NCBI GenBank assembly: GCA_016893485.2
Contig: JAFEKX020000001.1
Coordinates: 7,271,501 to 7,335,500 of the forward strand
DNA length: 64,000 nt
Origin: Streptomyces sp. P3
GTDB taxonomy: Bacteria > Actinomycetota > Actinomycetes > Streptomycetales > Streptomycetaceae
Direction: 5' to 3'
In this document: one piece after another, positions 26,897 to 39,012 of the stretch
Numbering within the stretch: position 1 is the first letter of the stretch
Layout of the letters: every line of letters begins with the position of its first letter
Notes under the pieces: generated by a model
What the model was told of the DNA's origin: nothing
The model's database searches: none
The model's input: only the letters and a program-made list of their open reading frames with translations
Program-made: the position numbers and the translations under genes

Positions 26897-29800
26897 GTGC
26901 GCCAGGTACTGACGGTCTGTCCGGAGGGCACCGGGGACGCCCGGACGATCGGAGAGGCCCTGGCCAGGGCGCGCGGAGGCGCGGTGCTGAGTGTGCGCCC
27001 GGGAACGTACGAGGAGAACCTCGTCGTCACCACCCGGGTCACCATCGTCGCCGAACAGGCGCGCGGCACCGTCCGGTTGGCGCCGCGCAAGGGCATCGTG
27101 ATCTCGCTGCGCGTGGACGCGGTGATGCTGACCGACCTCGTGGTGCAGGGCCAGGACGAGGAACAGCCCGCTGTCGACGCCTCGCACGGGCAGGTCGCGA
27201 TGCAGGGCTGCGACCTCTCCGGCGCCTCCTGGACGACCGTTCTCGCCCGCAACTCCGGTTCGCTCGCGATGCGTGAGTGCCGGGTGTCCAACCGCACCGG
27301 CGCCGGTGTCGTGGTCACCTCGTCCACCGAGAGCTCGCTGGAGTCCTGCACCTTCGAACACTTCGGCACCAGCGGCGTGGTGATCAGCGACCGCGGCCGG
27401 GCCACCCTGCGCGGCTGCACCGTGCGCGACGCGCGCGGCAACGGCGTGCTCGCCAACGGCGACGCCCAGGGCTCCGTAGAGGACTGCGACCTGGCGTCCA
27501 CGGACAAGCCGTCGCTGGCACTCGAGGAGCGGAGCGCGGTGCGGGTGCTGCGGACCGTGATCCGTGACACCTCGATCGGGGTGCATGTGACCAGTGCCGC
27601 CCGCTGTGAGCTGGAGGAGGTCCGGGTCACCGGTAGCAGCGGCCCCGGCATCATCGTCTCGCACGGCTCCGACCCGGTGCTGCGCCGCTGCCGTACCGCC
27701 CGCAGCACGGGCAACGGCCTGCTGGTGACGGACCGTTCGCGCGGTACGTACGAGGACTGCTGGCTGACCGGCGCCCAGATGGCGGCGCTCCGGGTGGCCG
27801 GGGCGTCCTCGCCCACGCTGACCTCGCTGACCATTCGCGACGGCGAGTCCGACGGCGTCCTCCTCGAAGAGGACTCGGCGGCCGAGCTGGAGCGCGTGGA
27901 GATCATCGACGTCAAGGGCACCGGCGTGGTGATCCGCGGCAACGCCAACCCTCTGGTGCGGCGCGCCCGGATCACCGGGGCCGGCGGCTGCGGTGTGTCG
28001 GTGCGCGACGGTGGACGCGGCCGGGTCGAGGACTGCACGGTGGAGACACCGGGCGGTTCCGGCGCGGAGATCGCGGCGGGCGGCAACGTCTATCTCGCCG
28101 GGTTCCGGGTCAACAACCCCGGCGGCGCGGGTCTGGAGATCGGCGGCGAGGGCACGGCGGCGATCCGTGACGGCGAGCTGGTCTCGGCCGGCGGCTGCGG
28201 TGTACTCGTGGACAGCGGCGGCGAGTTGACGGCGAACCGGGTACGGACGGCGGCCGCCGGCGAGCACGGCTTCCTGGTCCGCGAGGGCGGCCGGGCCTCC
28301 TGAACGGCTGCGAGGCCGCGGGCAACGACCGCGACGGCATCCGCGTCGAGTCCGAGGCGCCGGTGTCGGTCGTGGGCTGCACGGTCCGCGACAACAAGGG
28401 CGGCGGCCTCGTGCAGGCCAAGGCGGGCGGCCGGCTCGCGGTGGAGAACCTCACCAGCACCGGCAACGAGTCCCGCGACGCCTGGGGCTTCGGCGAGGCC
28501 GAGGGCACCGACCCGGCGGGCACCGTCCCGGCGTCGGAGGGGCCCGGTCGCCCTGACGGACCGATGGCCGCGCTGGAGAGCCTCATCGGTCTCGACAACG
28601 TCAAGGAACAGGTCCGCACCCTCGTCAACCTCACCCAGCTCGCCGCCCGCCGCGCCCAACTCGGCATGTCCGCCCCGCCGATGAGCCGCCACCTGGTCTT
28701 CGCGGGCCCGCCCGGCACCGGCAAGACGACCGTGGCCCGCCTCTACGGCACGATCCTCGCCGAGCTGGGCGCCCTGCGCTCCGGCCACCTGGTCGAGGTC
28801 TCCCGCGCCGACCTCGTCGCCCAGGTCATCGGCGGTACGGCCATCAAGACCACCGAGGCCTTCGAACGCGCCCTGGGCGGCGTCCTGTTCGTCGACGAGG
28901 CGTACACGCTCACCTCCGACTCCCGCGGCTCAGGCGCCGACTTCGGACGCGAGGCCGTGGACACGCTGCTGAAGCTGATGGAGGACCACCGCGAGGACGT
29001 GGTCGTCGTCGCGGCCGGCTACTCCGACGAGATGCGCAGCTTCCTCGGCTCCAACCCCGGTCTGGCGTCCCGCTTCTCCCGCACCGTCGAGTTCGAGAAC
29101 TACTCGGTGCCGGAGCTGGTGGAGATCATGGAGAGCATGTGTGTACGCCACCAGTACACGCTCGCCGACGAGACCCGCCATGCCCTCGCCGTGCACTTCG
29201 AGCGGATACCGAAGGACGCCGGTTTCGGCAACGGCCGTGCCGCGCGGCAGGTGTTCGAGGAGATGGTGGACCGGCAGGCGGTACGGCTGTCCGCCCTCAC
29301 CGACGTCACCGAGCAGGACCTCTCCCTGCTGCTGCCGCAGGACATCAGCGAGGAGGCCGCCCGCACCGCCGCCGACGGACCGAACGCGGCCGACCCCGGC
29401 GACGACGCGCTCAGCAGGCTGGACGCGCTGGTCGGACTGCACGCGGTCAAGCGGGACGTCACCGACCTCGTCAACCTGGTGTCCACCGCCAAACAGCGCG
29501 AGGCCGCCGGACTCCCGGTGCCCCGCCTCAGCCACCACCTCGTCTTCACCGGCCCGCCCGGCACCGGCAAGACCACGGTCGCCCGGCTCTACGGCGAACT
29601 CCTCGCGTCCCTGGGCGTGTTGCCGCGCGGCCAGCTCGTCGAGGTGTCCCGCGCGGATCTCGTCGGCCGCTACGTGGGCCACACCGCGCAGTTGACCCGG
29701 GAGGTCTTCGAACGGGCCCTGGGCGGTGTGCTGTTCGTCGACGAGGCGTACACCCTCACCCCGCGCGAGGCGTCCGGCAACGACTTCGGCCGGGAGGCCG

Positions 29801-30240
29801 TGGACACCCTGCTGAAGCTGATGGAGGACCACCGCGACAAGGTGGTCGTCATCGTCGCCGGCTACACCCAGGAGATGGAGACGTTCCTCGCCTCCAACCC
29901 GGGCCTGTCCTCCCGCTTCTCGCGCCGCGTCGAGTTCGCCGACTACTCCTCCGACGAGCTGGTCACGATCGTCCGCGAGCACGCCGTACAGCTCGGCTAC
30001 GAGTGCGCGGCCGGACTCGGCCCGGTCCTGCGGCAGTACTTCGACGCGCTGCCCCGCGACCGGTCGTTCGGCAACGCGCGGACCGCCCGGCAGATCCTGG
30101 AGCGGATGATGACCCGACAGGCGGGCCGGCTGAGCAGGCTGGCCGTCCCCAGCCTCGACGACCTGCGGCTGCTGCTTCCCGAGGACCTCGCCGATCCGGC
30201 GGGCGCCTCCTCCAGCTCCACCGGGGCGGCCCGGGCATGA
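26897..30240 (+). CDS. eccA: EccA-like protein: beta-helix fused to two AAA ATPase domains (one frame break)
   Basis: About 1,114 residues, GTG 26897 ([22 protein letters not shown]) with a GGAGG site. Residues 1-500 are a right-handed parallel beta-helix (about 20 rungs, pectate-lyase-like without its catalytic pattern). Two CbxX/CfqX-type AAA modules follow: Walker [10 protein letters not shown] near residues 603 and 886, Walker [14 protein letters not shown] in each, and arginine-finger regions ([28 protein letters not shown]). ESX EccA proteins are AAA ATPases thought to handle substrates in the cytoplasm. The break at about 28296 (GRAS/LNGC, one C lost) falls within the beta-helix. The 3' end overlaps mycP (ATGA). 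Confidence 0.85.
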
Positions 30241-31534
30241 CGACGACACACGGCAGGGCCCTCGCCGCCGGACTGGCCCTGCTGCTGACGGCCGGGGCGG
30301 GCGCCTTCGGCGCCGGTACCGCCACGGCGGCCGACGGCTCCACGGTCCAACTCCCCGTCCTCGCTTCGAAGTTGGCCGCCGACGCGGCCTGTACGACGGG
30401 CTCGGACCAGCGGGCCACCGACATACCGTGGGAGCAGGTCTCCCTCCAGCTCGGCCGGACCTGGCAGTTCGCCTCCGGCGCCGGGGTGACCGTAGGCGTG
30501 GTCGACACCGGTGTCTCGTCCTCGGCACCCACGCTCAAGGGCCGGGTGACAGCGGTCGGCGACGCCGGGACCGACTGCGTGGGACACGGCACCTTCGTGG
30601 CCGGGCTGATCGGCGCGGCCGTAGCCGACGGGGTGCGGTTCGCGGGGGTCGCGCAGCAGGCGCGGATCCTCGCGGTGCGGGGCAGCGACGCGCGGGGGTC
30701 GGTGACCGCGGACCGGGTCGCCGACGGCATCCGGGCCGCCGTGGACGGCGGTGCGAAGGTCGTCACCGTGTCGGCGGCGCTCGGCAGCGACTCCTCCGCG
30801 CTGCGGTCGGCGGTCGCGTACGCCGTGCAGAAGGACGTCCTGGTGGTCGCCGCCGCCGTACCGGACACCCCGGCCTCGGCGACGTCGGCGACCGACAGTC
30901 CGCCCGCCCGCGCCTACTACCCGGCCGCGGACAAGGGCGTGCTCTCCGTCCTCGACGTGGACGTCGACGGCAAGCGTCCGACCGGCGCGTACACGACCGA
31001 CAGCGCCGCCGTCGCCGCGCCCGGTGACGGGGTCGTCGGCATCGGCCCGGCGAAGAAGGGCCACTACATCGGCTCCGGGGCGTCCTTGGCCGCCGGTTTC
31101 GTGGCCGGTACGGCGGCCCTGGTCCGCTCCGTCCACCCCGACCTGACGGCCGCCCGGACCGCGACCCTGCTGCGCACCTCGGCCTATCCGGCGGACGTCC
31201 CGCGCCTCGACCCGTACGCGGCCGTCACCTCGATCCTGACCGGCACGGCCGCATCCTCCCGGGGCGACGACTCCGTCACCCCGGTCCACCTCCCCGCCGA
31301 CAAGGCGGCCGCCCCCTCCGCCGCGCCCTGTGGCCCGCGTCGGCCGGCCTCGCGGTCATCGTCGCAGTGGTGTGGCTGGGCCTGATCATTCCGCGCGGGC
31401 GGCGCCTGGGCTGGCGTCCGTCGCGGCCGGATGCGGCGGCCGGCCCGGCGGAGCCGAGGGGTACGGCCGAGCCCGAGGGTGCGGAGAGCCCGGTTCCGGT
31501 GGGCACGGGGGCACAGGGGACCTCGGAGAGCTGA
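30237..31534 (+). CDS. mycP: Type VII secretion-associated serine protease, mycosin (one frame break)
   Basis: About 432 residues; ATG 30237 overlaps the eccA stop. A signal peptide ([24 protein letters not shown]) leads to an S8 subtilase domain: Asp90 in GVVDTG, His117 in GHGTFVAG, Ser283 in SGASLAAGF. Cys52 and Cys114 could form the disulfide known for mycosins. The stretch where subtilases carry the oxyanion-hole Asn (AAGN) reads VVAAAVPD instead. After a break near 31322 the C-terminal anchor helix ([15 protein letters not shown]) and a short tail [12 protein letters not shown]... end at 31532-31534. Mycosins sit on the outer face of the ESX membrane complex and stabilise it; protease activity here is uncertain. 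Confidence 0.85.
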
Positions 31535-31560
31535 CGGCAGACAGCACGTACAGCGTGAAA

Positions 31561-31603
31561 CGGAACGGGCCCGGGCGGCGAACACTCGCCCGGGGCCGCT
31601 CCG
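31561..31603. terminator. Bidirectional terminator between mycP and eccC
   Basis: 31561-31577 and 31587-31603 pair in 15 of 17 positions (CGCCCGGG core) around a 9-base loop. It lies between convergent genes, 15 bp from the eccC stop. Confidence 0.75.
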
Positions 31604-31618
31604 TTCAGTACCGGTTCC

Positions 31619-34600
31619 TCACTCCTCCGCGCCCGGCGCCGCCAGTGCCGTCTGGATGAGGGACGGCTTGCGGCGGACGATGTGGAGGGCTCGGCCCGGC
31701 GGGAGGACCCGGGGCTTCACGTTGCCGAAGACATAGCCCTCGGACGGGGAGCAGGACATCAGGACGCCCGGGGTGTTGACCTCGTCCAGGCGGCGCAGGA
31801 GCTGGTCGTTGAGACCGCGGCCGGCGCCCGTGGCGGAGCGGGCCACGACCACGTGGAGGCCCAACTCGTGGCCCAGGGCGAGGTGTTCGAAGAGCGGGGC
31901 GAAGGGGTGGTCCATGACCGTGCCGCCGCCGACCATGTCGTAGTCGTCGACGAGGACGAACAGGCGGGGTCCCGTCCACCAGTCGGCCTGGCGCATGCGG
32001 GCCGGGGTGATCTCCTGGCCGGGGACGCGGGTGCGGAGGGCCTTTGCCGAGCCGCCCACCAGTTGCTTCAGGGCCTCCAGGGCCACCGCGTGGCCGAGGC
32101 GGTACTCCTCGGGGACGGCGTCGACCAGGCCGCGACGGTAGTCGACGACCAGGATGCGGGCCTCGGCGGGGGAGTAGCGGGCGACGACCGAGTCCGCGAC
32201 CAGCCGCAGGAGGTTGGTCTTGCCGCTCTCCGTGTCGCCGACGGCGACCAGGTGCGGGGTGCGGGAGAAGTCGTGCCAGACCGTGCCGAGGGTCTCCTCG
32301 TCCTGACCGAGCGCGATCTTGAGGCTGACGCCGTCGCCGAGTTCGGGCTCGGGGAGTTCGGTGGCGGGCAGCCGGTGCGGGAGCATCCGGACCTGCGGGG
32401 CGCGCGGCCCGTGCCAGGCCGAGGCGATCCGGTCCACCAGGTCGGCGACGCCCTCGCTGAGCGTCTCCGGGTCGGTGGAGCCGTCACCGCGCGGCAGCGC
32501 CGACAGGAAGTGGAGCTTCGTCTCCACGGTCAGACCGCGGCCCGGGATCTGCGGTACCGCGCTCGCCTTGCGGATGTCCACGACGGAGTCCATCGTGTCG
32601 CCGAGCCGGAGTTCGAGCCGGGTCGCGGACTGGTCGCGCACCGGGGCGGTGAGTTCCAGCCAGCGGGCGGTCGCGACGATCAGGTGGATGCCGTAGTTGA
32701 GACCGCTGGTGGCGATCTGGTTGAACGTCGGGATGAACTGGTCGAAGTTCTGCCGGACCGCCGACCAGCCGTCGATCACCAGGAAGATGTCGCCGTGCGG
32801 TTCGTCGGGGAACTCCCCGGCGGCCCGGCGGCGCCGGTAGGTGGACATCGAGTCGATGCCGTTGTCGAGGAAGAACTGCTCGCGCTGGGTGAGGACGGCG
32901 GTGACCTCGGCGACCGTACGGCTGATCCGCTCGGTGTCGAGGCGGGCCGCGACCCCGCCTACGTGCGGCAGGCCGGTCAGCTGGGAGAGCGTGCCGCCGC
33001 CGAAGTCCAGGCAGTAGAACTGCACTTCGCGCGGGGTGTGGGTGAGCGCCAGCGCCATGATGAGGCTGCGCAGGACCGTGGACTTGCCGCTCTGTGAACC
33101 GCCCGCGACGGCGACATGGCCACCGGCCGCGGCGAGGTCCACCACGAGCGGGTCACGCCGCTGGTCGAAGGGCTTGTCGACGAGGCCGACCGGCACCCGC
33201 AGCTTCCCGGCACCGGCCCAGCGGGACGCCGTCAGGCCGCGGTCGGGGTCCTCGGTGAGACCGCCGAGCAGCACGTCCAGCGGGGACGCGGTGTCCAGCG
33301 GCGGCAGCCACACCCGGTGGGCGGGCGGCCCGGAGTCGCGCAGCCGGTCAAGGGCCACCGCGAGCAGGCTCTCGGCGTTCTCCTCCGCCTCGGGCTCCGG
33401 CACGATCGCGGCCGGCGCGGGAGCGCGCGGCACGATGTACCCGGTCGACCAGGGCACCACCTGCGTGGCGACCCGGGCCTGCGCGACCGCGCCGCCGCGC
33501 CTGCGGTACGGGCCGGAGACATAGGCGGCGCGGAACCGGGTGAGCGCCTCGATACCGGACTTGAGGTAGCCGCTGCCGGGCTGCGAGGGCAGCTCGTACG
33601 CGTCGGGGACACCGAGGACACCCCGGGACTCCATCGCGGAGAAGGTGCGCAGACCGATCCGGTACGAGAGGTGCGACTCCAGCTGGTGCATCCTGCCCTC
33701 GTCCAGGCGCTGCGAGGCGAGCAGCAGATGCACGCCCAGCGACCGGCCGAGGCGGCCGATCATCACGAACAGCTCCATGAACTCCCGGTGCGAGGCAAGG
33801 AGTTCGCTGAACTCGTCGACGACGACGAAGAGACTGGGCAGCGGGGCGAGAGCGGCACCGCCGGCCCGCGCCCGCTCGTACCCAGGGCCGAGGTGTAGTT
33901 GCCGGCGGACCTCAACAGCTCCTGGCGGCGGATGAGTTCACCGTGCAGCGCGTCCTGCATGCGCTCCACCAGGGCTGCCTCGTCGGCGAGGTTGGTGATG
34001 ACGGCGGAGGTGTGCGGGAGTTCGTCGAGACCGAGGAAGGTCGCGCCGCCCTTGAAGTCCACCAGGACGAAGTTGAGTGTTTCGGAGGAGTTCGTGAGCG
34101 CGAGACCGAGGACCAGGGTGCGCAGCAGCTCCGACTTGCCGGAACCGGTCGCGCCGATCAGCATGCCGTGCGGGCCCATGCCGCCCTGCGCGGACTCCTT
34201 GATGTCCAGCTCGACCGGCCGCCCGTCGGCGCCGACGGCCACCGGGACGCGCAGCCGGGCCGAGCCGGTGTGCCGCCGCCAGATCGTGTCGGGGTCGAGC
34301 CGGTGCAGGTCCGCGATACCGAGCAGGGTCGTCAACTCGGTGTCGTTGGACAGCGGTTCGACCGCGTCGGAGGAGAGACTCATCCGGTACGGCGCGATCA
34401 GCCGGGCCAGTGACTCGGCGGCGACAGGACCCACCCGGTCGGGGCGGCCGAGGACCGTGGACTGTTCCTTGCGGCTGCGGTCGGTGCGCACCAGGGAGAC
34501 CGCGTTCGGCGCGACGTCGAGACGCAGGGTGGAGCGGCCGGGGCGCCAGGTGAGGCTGTCGGAGAGGTCGAGGACGACGGCGTTGCGGTAGCCGGGGCCG

Positions 34601-35601
34601 TCGAAGCGGTGCCCTGCCGGGATGGCCGCGCCGTCCACGATGACGACCACGAGCGGCTCATCACGGCCGGGCACGGCGTCCGGGTCGAACGCGGGCCGCT
34701 CGGAGAACTCGCTGCCGAGCTGGTCCTCCAGGTCGGTGAACGCGGAGGCCACCATGCGCAACGGACCGGCGCCGTCGGTCTCCTGGGGGTGCTGGTTGTG
34801 CGGCAGCCACTTCACCCACTCCCATTCGGCCCGCACCTCGTCACCGGCGCAGACCGCGATCCACAGCTCCTCCGGCGGGTGGAACAGGGCGAGTTGGGCC
34901 AGCGCGGCACGCAGCATCCCGCGCGAGGCGTCGTGGTCACCGCGCACCAACACCCGTGACCAGGACCGCAGGTACAGCGCGATCGGCTGGCCCGGCACCG
35001 TGCTGTAGGCGCGGATGAAACGCCGCAGGGCGTGCGCGCACAGCGGCTCCAGGTCCTCAACGGGCTTGCTGGAGACGGGCGTCAGCCGCATCGCGAGCTG
35101 CTGGTCGCCGACGGCTATCCGTACCTCGCCGAAGTCCTCGTCCTTGACCCGGCGTTCCCACAGCCGCGTGGTGCGGACCATGGCCCGCAGCACCCGGGGC
35201 TCGGGATGCCGCCAGGCCAGGGCGAGCTGCTGCTCCACCACGGCCCGCTGCACCGTACGACGGCTCTGCGCCAAGTAGCGCAGGTAGTCACGGCGTTCAC
35301 CGCGAAGCCGCTGCTTGCGGTCACCGGCCTTCCGCATGACCTGGCCGACCATCATCGCGCCGGCGGCCATCACCATCATGCCGAGCGCGATGTACATGAA
35401 GACGCCGCTGGACTGGCCGCCCGACCGCAGGAACAGCATCATCATCGAGACCGACATCATGGCCATCGGCAGATACGTCCACACCGCGGACGTGTCCGGG
35501 ACGGTCTCCATGAGGGTCGGTGGTTCCTGGAGGACCAACTCGCCGGCGGGCATGTCGGGTCCGCGACGGCGGGCAGGGCGACGGAACAGGACCACGCTCA
35601 A
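31619..35601 (-). CDS. eccC: Type VII secretion ATPase EccC, FtsK/SpoIIIE type (frame breaks near the middle)
   Basis: About 1,327 residues, the length of full EccCa-EccCb proteins. Start at 35601 (MSVVLFRRPARRRGP). Two N-terminal membrane helices (AMMSVSMMMLFLRSGG region and YIALGMMVMAAGAMMVG) anchor it, followed by three FtsK/SpoIIIE ATPase domains with P-loops GATGSGKSELL, GGSQSGKSTVL and GDTESGKTNLL and Walker B segments VLVDFKGGA, YCLDFGGG and LVVDYRRG. It is the motor that recognises substrates and drives ESX export. The frame breaks between about 33780 and 33890, inside domain 1 (SLFVVVDEFSELLASHREFMELF is the expected text). It is transcribed opposite to the flanking ESX genes. Confidence 0.92.
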
Positions 35602-35691
35602 CGCTTGGGGCTCCTAACGGACTTCGCGCACCGCGGCGGCACGTGGGGCGTGCACCGGAACCGGCCTCGGCACTGGCACGGTGGAAGACGC

Positions 35692-35749
35692 TGTCAACAC
35701 CGTTCGTGGGGACTCCCGTTGACACGCGTCTCGGGAGTGTCAGTAGTGT
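35692..35749. promoter_or_regulatory. Divergent promoter region of eccC and eccD with mirrored TTGACA boxes
   Basis: TGTCAAC (35692-35698) and GTTGACA (35718-35724) are perfect inverted repeats, giving one TTGACA -35 box on each strand, back to back. On the plus strand TAGTGT (35744-35749) is a possible -10 at a 19-base spacing for eccD. The minus-strand -10 is not clear. The rest of 35602-35870 shows no gene. Confidence 0.55.
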
Positions 35750-35870
35750 GCACCCCGTCAACTCCGTACGTCCATGTCACCCCCGCTTCACACGCACCCC
35801 GTTCCCCCACCCCCGCACGCCGCGCCGCCGCGTGCCCCCGTTTCGATGTCCAGGAGACGTGAGCCCCGGT

Positions 35871-37272
35871 ATGACCGACACTTCCGTGACCGGACTGTGC
35901 CACCTGACCGTGCGTGCCCCGGCCCGCACCATCGACCTCGCCGTGCCGTCCGACGTACCGGTCGCCGACCTGCTGCCCACGGTGCTGCGGTACGCGGGGG
36001 GAGGAGGCCGAGGAGACCGGTCTCGAACACGACGGCTGGGTTCTCCAGCGCCTCGGCGGCCGGCCCCTCGACGAGGAGGCGACCCTCGCCTCCCTCGGGC
36101 TGACCGACGGCGAGGCCCTCCATCTCCGGCCGCGCACCGAGGCGTTGCCCGAGGTACGCCTCGACGACCTGGTCGACGGCATCGCCGCGGTCACCCGGGA
36201 CCGGCTGCACGGCTGGAGCCCCGAGGCGGCCCGCCGCCTGCTGCGCGGACTGCTCGCCGTGGCGGTCCTCACCGGTCTGGTCCTGCTGGCCCTGCCGGAC
36301 GCCCCGGCGTCCCTGCGCGCGGCCACCGCCGTGGGAACCGGTCTGCTGCTGCTGGCCGGTGCCGCCTCCGCCAGCCGGGCCGTGGACGACCCGGCGACCG
36401 GTGTGATCCTGGGCCTGCTCGCGTCTCCGGCGCTCGCGCTCGCGGGCTGGCTGGTGCCGGGCGGTGAGCTGAGCGGGCCGCAGGCCCACCAGGTGCTCGG
36501 GGCACGGCTGTTGGGGGCGGCGGCGGCCTGGGCGGGCGGCGCGGTCCTCGCCCTCGCGGCGTCCGCGGCCCGCACCCCGCTCTTCCTCGCCTCCGCGCTT
36601 GTGGCGTTGGCCACAGCGGTCGGCGGTGTCCTGATGACGGTCTTCGACGTACGCGTGGCGGCCGCCGCCGGTGTGGTCGCGGCTCTCACGGTGCTGCTCG
36701 GCGGTCTGGTGCCGTCGCTGTCGTTCAAGTTCGCCGGGATGCGCATGCCCGCGCTGCCCACCAACGCCGAGCAGCTCCAGGAGGGCATCGAGCCCTACCG
36801 GGGCAACGACGTCGCCGTGCGCACCGAGCTGGCCGGCGAGTGGATGACCGCCCTGTACGGCGCGACCGGCGTGCTCTCCTCGGCCTGCCTGGTGGCGCTG
36901 GCCCGCCGCCCGAGCCTCCCCGCGCTGCTGGTCGCGCTGGTCCTGTCGCTGCTGCTGCTCCTGCACGGCCGGGGCCTGGTGAACACCGCGCAGCGGCTGG
37001 TGCTGGTGCTGCCCGGCGCGTGGGGTCTGCTGCTGCTCGCGTTCGGCTGGGGGCTGCGGCTGTCCGGCACCGAGCGGACCCTGCTCGTCGCGGGCCTGCT
37101 CGCGGTGGCGGCGGCGCTCACGGTCGCGGTGTGGACCGTACCCGGACGGCGTCTGGTCCCGTACTGGGGGCGCGCGGCGGAGATCCTGCACTCGCTGCTG
37201 GCGATCGCGCTGCTGCCGCTGACCCTGTGGCTGCTGGGCGTCTTCGGCACCCTCCGCGGCCTCTTCGGCTGA
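35871..37272 (+). CDS. eccD: Type VII secretion integral membrane protein EccD (one frame break)
   Basis: About 467 residues. ATG 35871 (MTDTSVTGLCHLTVRAP) is chosen; GTG 35859 in the same frame lies closer to the GGAG site. The N-terminal ~90 residues are the ubiquitin-like YukD domain (APARTIDLAVPSDVPVADLL), followed by about 11 transmembrane helices (LLAVAVLTGLVLLALP to LLAIALLPLTLWLLGVFG) with a cytoplasmic loop FAGMRMPALPTNAEQLQEGI typical of EccD. EccD forms the membrane vestibule of the ESX translocon. One extra G near 36000 in a run of six shifts the frame inside the ubiquitin-like domain. Confidence 0.9.
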
Positions 37273-37326
37273 CCGCCCGCCAGGGCCGACCCGACCAGAA
37301 CCTGAACGACCGAGCAGGAGGAAAGC

Positions 37327-38864
37327 GTGCGGTCGAAGCGCGACCAGGTGCAAGCGCACACGTTCATGATGGGCCGCCTGACCTCGGGCATGCTGCTCGC
37401 CGATCCGGACGCCCCGGAGAGCCCGCTGGGCCGTACCAGCCGGGGCGCGCTGGTCGGCGTCATCGTCGGCATCCTGATCAGCGCGGGTGCGCTGGTGTTC
37501 GGGCTGCTCAGGCCCGGCGGCAACGACGCCTGGCGCAGCGGCGACACCCTGATCGTCAACAAGGACACCGGCGCCCGCTACCTGTACGCCGACGGCAGGC
37601 TGCGCCCGGTGCGCAACTACGCCTCGGCCGTGCTGATCGGAGGCGCCGACCTGAAGACCACGTCGGTCGGCTCGAAGTCGCTGGCGGGCACCCCGGTCGG
37701 CCGCCCGGTCGGCATCACCGGCGCCCCCGACTCCGTACCGGGCACCAGCGACCTGGAGACCTCGCCGTGGGAGGTCTGCTCGACGGGCTCCGGCGCGCAG
37801 ACGACCCTCGTGCCGGGTGCCCCGGTCGAGACGGACTCCGTCGGCGCGAAGTCGGCGCTGGTCGTCAAGGGCCCTGACAAACACACCTACTTGGTGTGGC
37901 AGGGCAGCCGCCTGGAGCTGGACGAGGACTCGGGCGCGGCGGAGTCCCTCGGCTACGCGCCGGTGACCCCCGCCCGGTGTCCGCCGCCTTCCTGGACGCC
38001 CTGGTGACCGGCCCGGACCTCGCCACCCCGAAGGTCGACGGCCGCGGCACGGCAGGACCCGAGCTCGGCGGCCGGGCCACCCGCATCGGCCAGGTGTTCC
38101 GCGTCGTGGCGGGCTCCGGCAACCAGGAGTACCTCCTCCAGAAGGACGGCCTGCACCCGGTCACGGACACCCAGTCCGCCCTGCTGCTGGGCGATCCGGA
38201 CACCCGTAAGAAGGCCTACGACGGCGGGGCGCCCAATGTCGTCACCATCGACGTGTCCGACCTGCGCGCCCACCAGGCACCGGGCTCGGCGGGCACCGAC
38301 CCGTCGGTCGCCGGGCTGCCGGACACCCCGCCGAGCGCGCTGTCCCTGTCCGCCGGCGAGTCGGTGTGCGCCCAGGTCGACCCGGCCGACGGGCAGGTGC
38401 GGGTGACGTCGGTACGGGTCGCGGAGTCCGCGCTGTTCCCGGCGGCCCAGGCCGACCCGACGGCGCTGACCGCCGCCTGCGTGAACGTGGACCGGGTGGT
38501 GGCACGGCCCGGACACGGCGCGCTGGTACGGGCGTTGGGCGCGGCCGGCGGCACGGTCGGCGACACCACGTTCCTGATCGGCGACGACGGCGTGAAGTAC
38601 CGCATCCCGGACTCGAACGCGCTGGCCGCTCTCGGCTACGACGGGGCCACGCCCGTGAAGGTGCCATCCACGTTGCTGTCGATGCTGCCGACCGGCCCCG
38701 AACTCAGCGCCAAGGCGGCCTCGTCGGACTCGGGCACGGTGGCCGGGGCGCCGGGCGGCGCGGCGGCGCAGTGCGGCACCGGGGCCGGATCCAGGTCCGG
38801 TGCCGCCCCCGGCGGAGCCATCGGCGCCGGGCTTCCGGCGATCGCTCCAGGTGCCTCGAACTGA
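37327..38864 (+). CDS. eccB: Type VII secretion protein EccB (one frame break)
   Basis: About 512 residues, GTG 37327 (MRSKRDQVQAHTFMMGRLTSGML), with GGAGG upstream. The conserved N-terminus SKRDQVQAHTFMMGRL and a single membrane helix (GALVGVIVGILISAGALVFGLL) are hallmarks of EccB; the rest is extracytoplasmic with repeated beta folds (VFRVVAGSGNQEYLLQKDGL) and cysteines WEVCSTG, ESVCAQV. The protein dimerises on the outer face of the ESX complex. The break near 37970 is in PVTPARCPPP / RPVSAAFLDAL. It follows eccD by 54 bp, so both are probably in one transcript. Confidence 0.9.
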
Positions 38865-38927
38865 CAAGAACGCGCCGATGGAGATCGTGTTCACGCCAAA
38901 CCGGATCAGGGTCAGAACCGACGTCCT

Positions 38928-38944
38928 CGGAACAGCGTGTTCCG
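38928..38944. promoter_or_regulatory. Small perfect inverted repeat upstream of the esx genes
   Basis: CGGAACA (38928-38934), GCG, TGTTCCG (38938-38944). A perfect 7-bp arm palindrome in the 221-bp eccB-esx spacer. It could be a protein-binding site. Confidence 0.4.
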
Positions 38945-38950
38945 GTCAAG

Positions 38951-38991
38951 TTGCCTACCGGTAAAAGGCTTTGGACGGAAGCGGTAGGCAA
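38951..38991 (+). terminator. Stem-loop between eccB and the esx genes
   Basis: TTGCCTACCG (38951-38960) and CGGTAGGCAA (38982-38991) are perfect 10-bp arms with a 21-base loop. It lies downstream of eccB and upstream of the esx promoter. It could end or attenuate the eccDB transcript, or mark an RNA-processing site. Confidence 0.45.
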
Positions 38992-39012
38992 CCTCAGATC
39001 TTCCTCAGTTCG

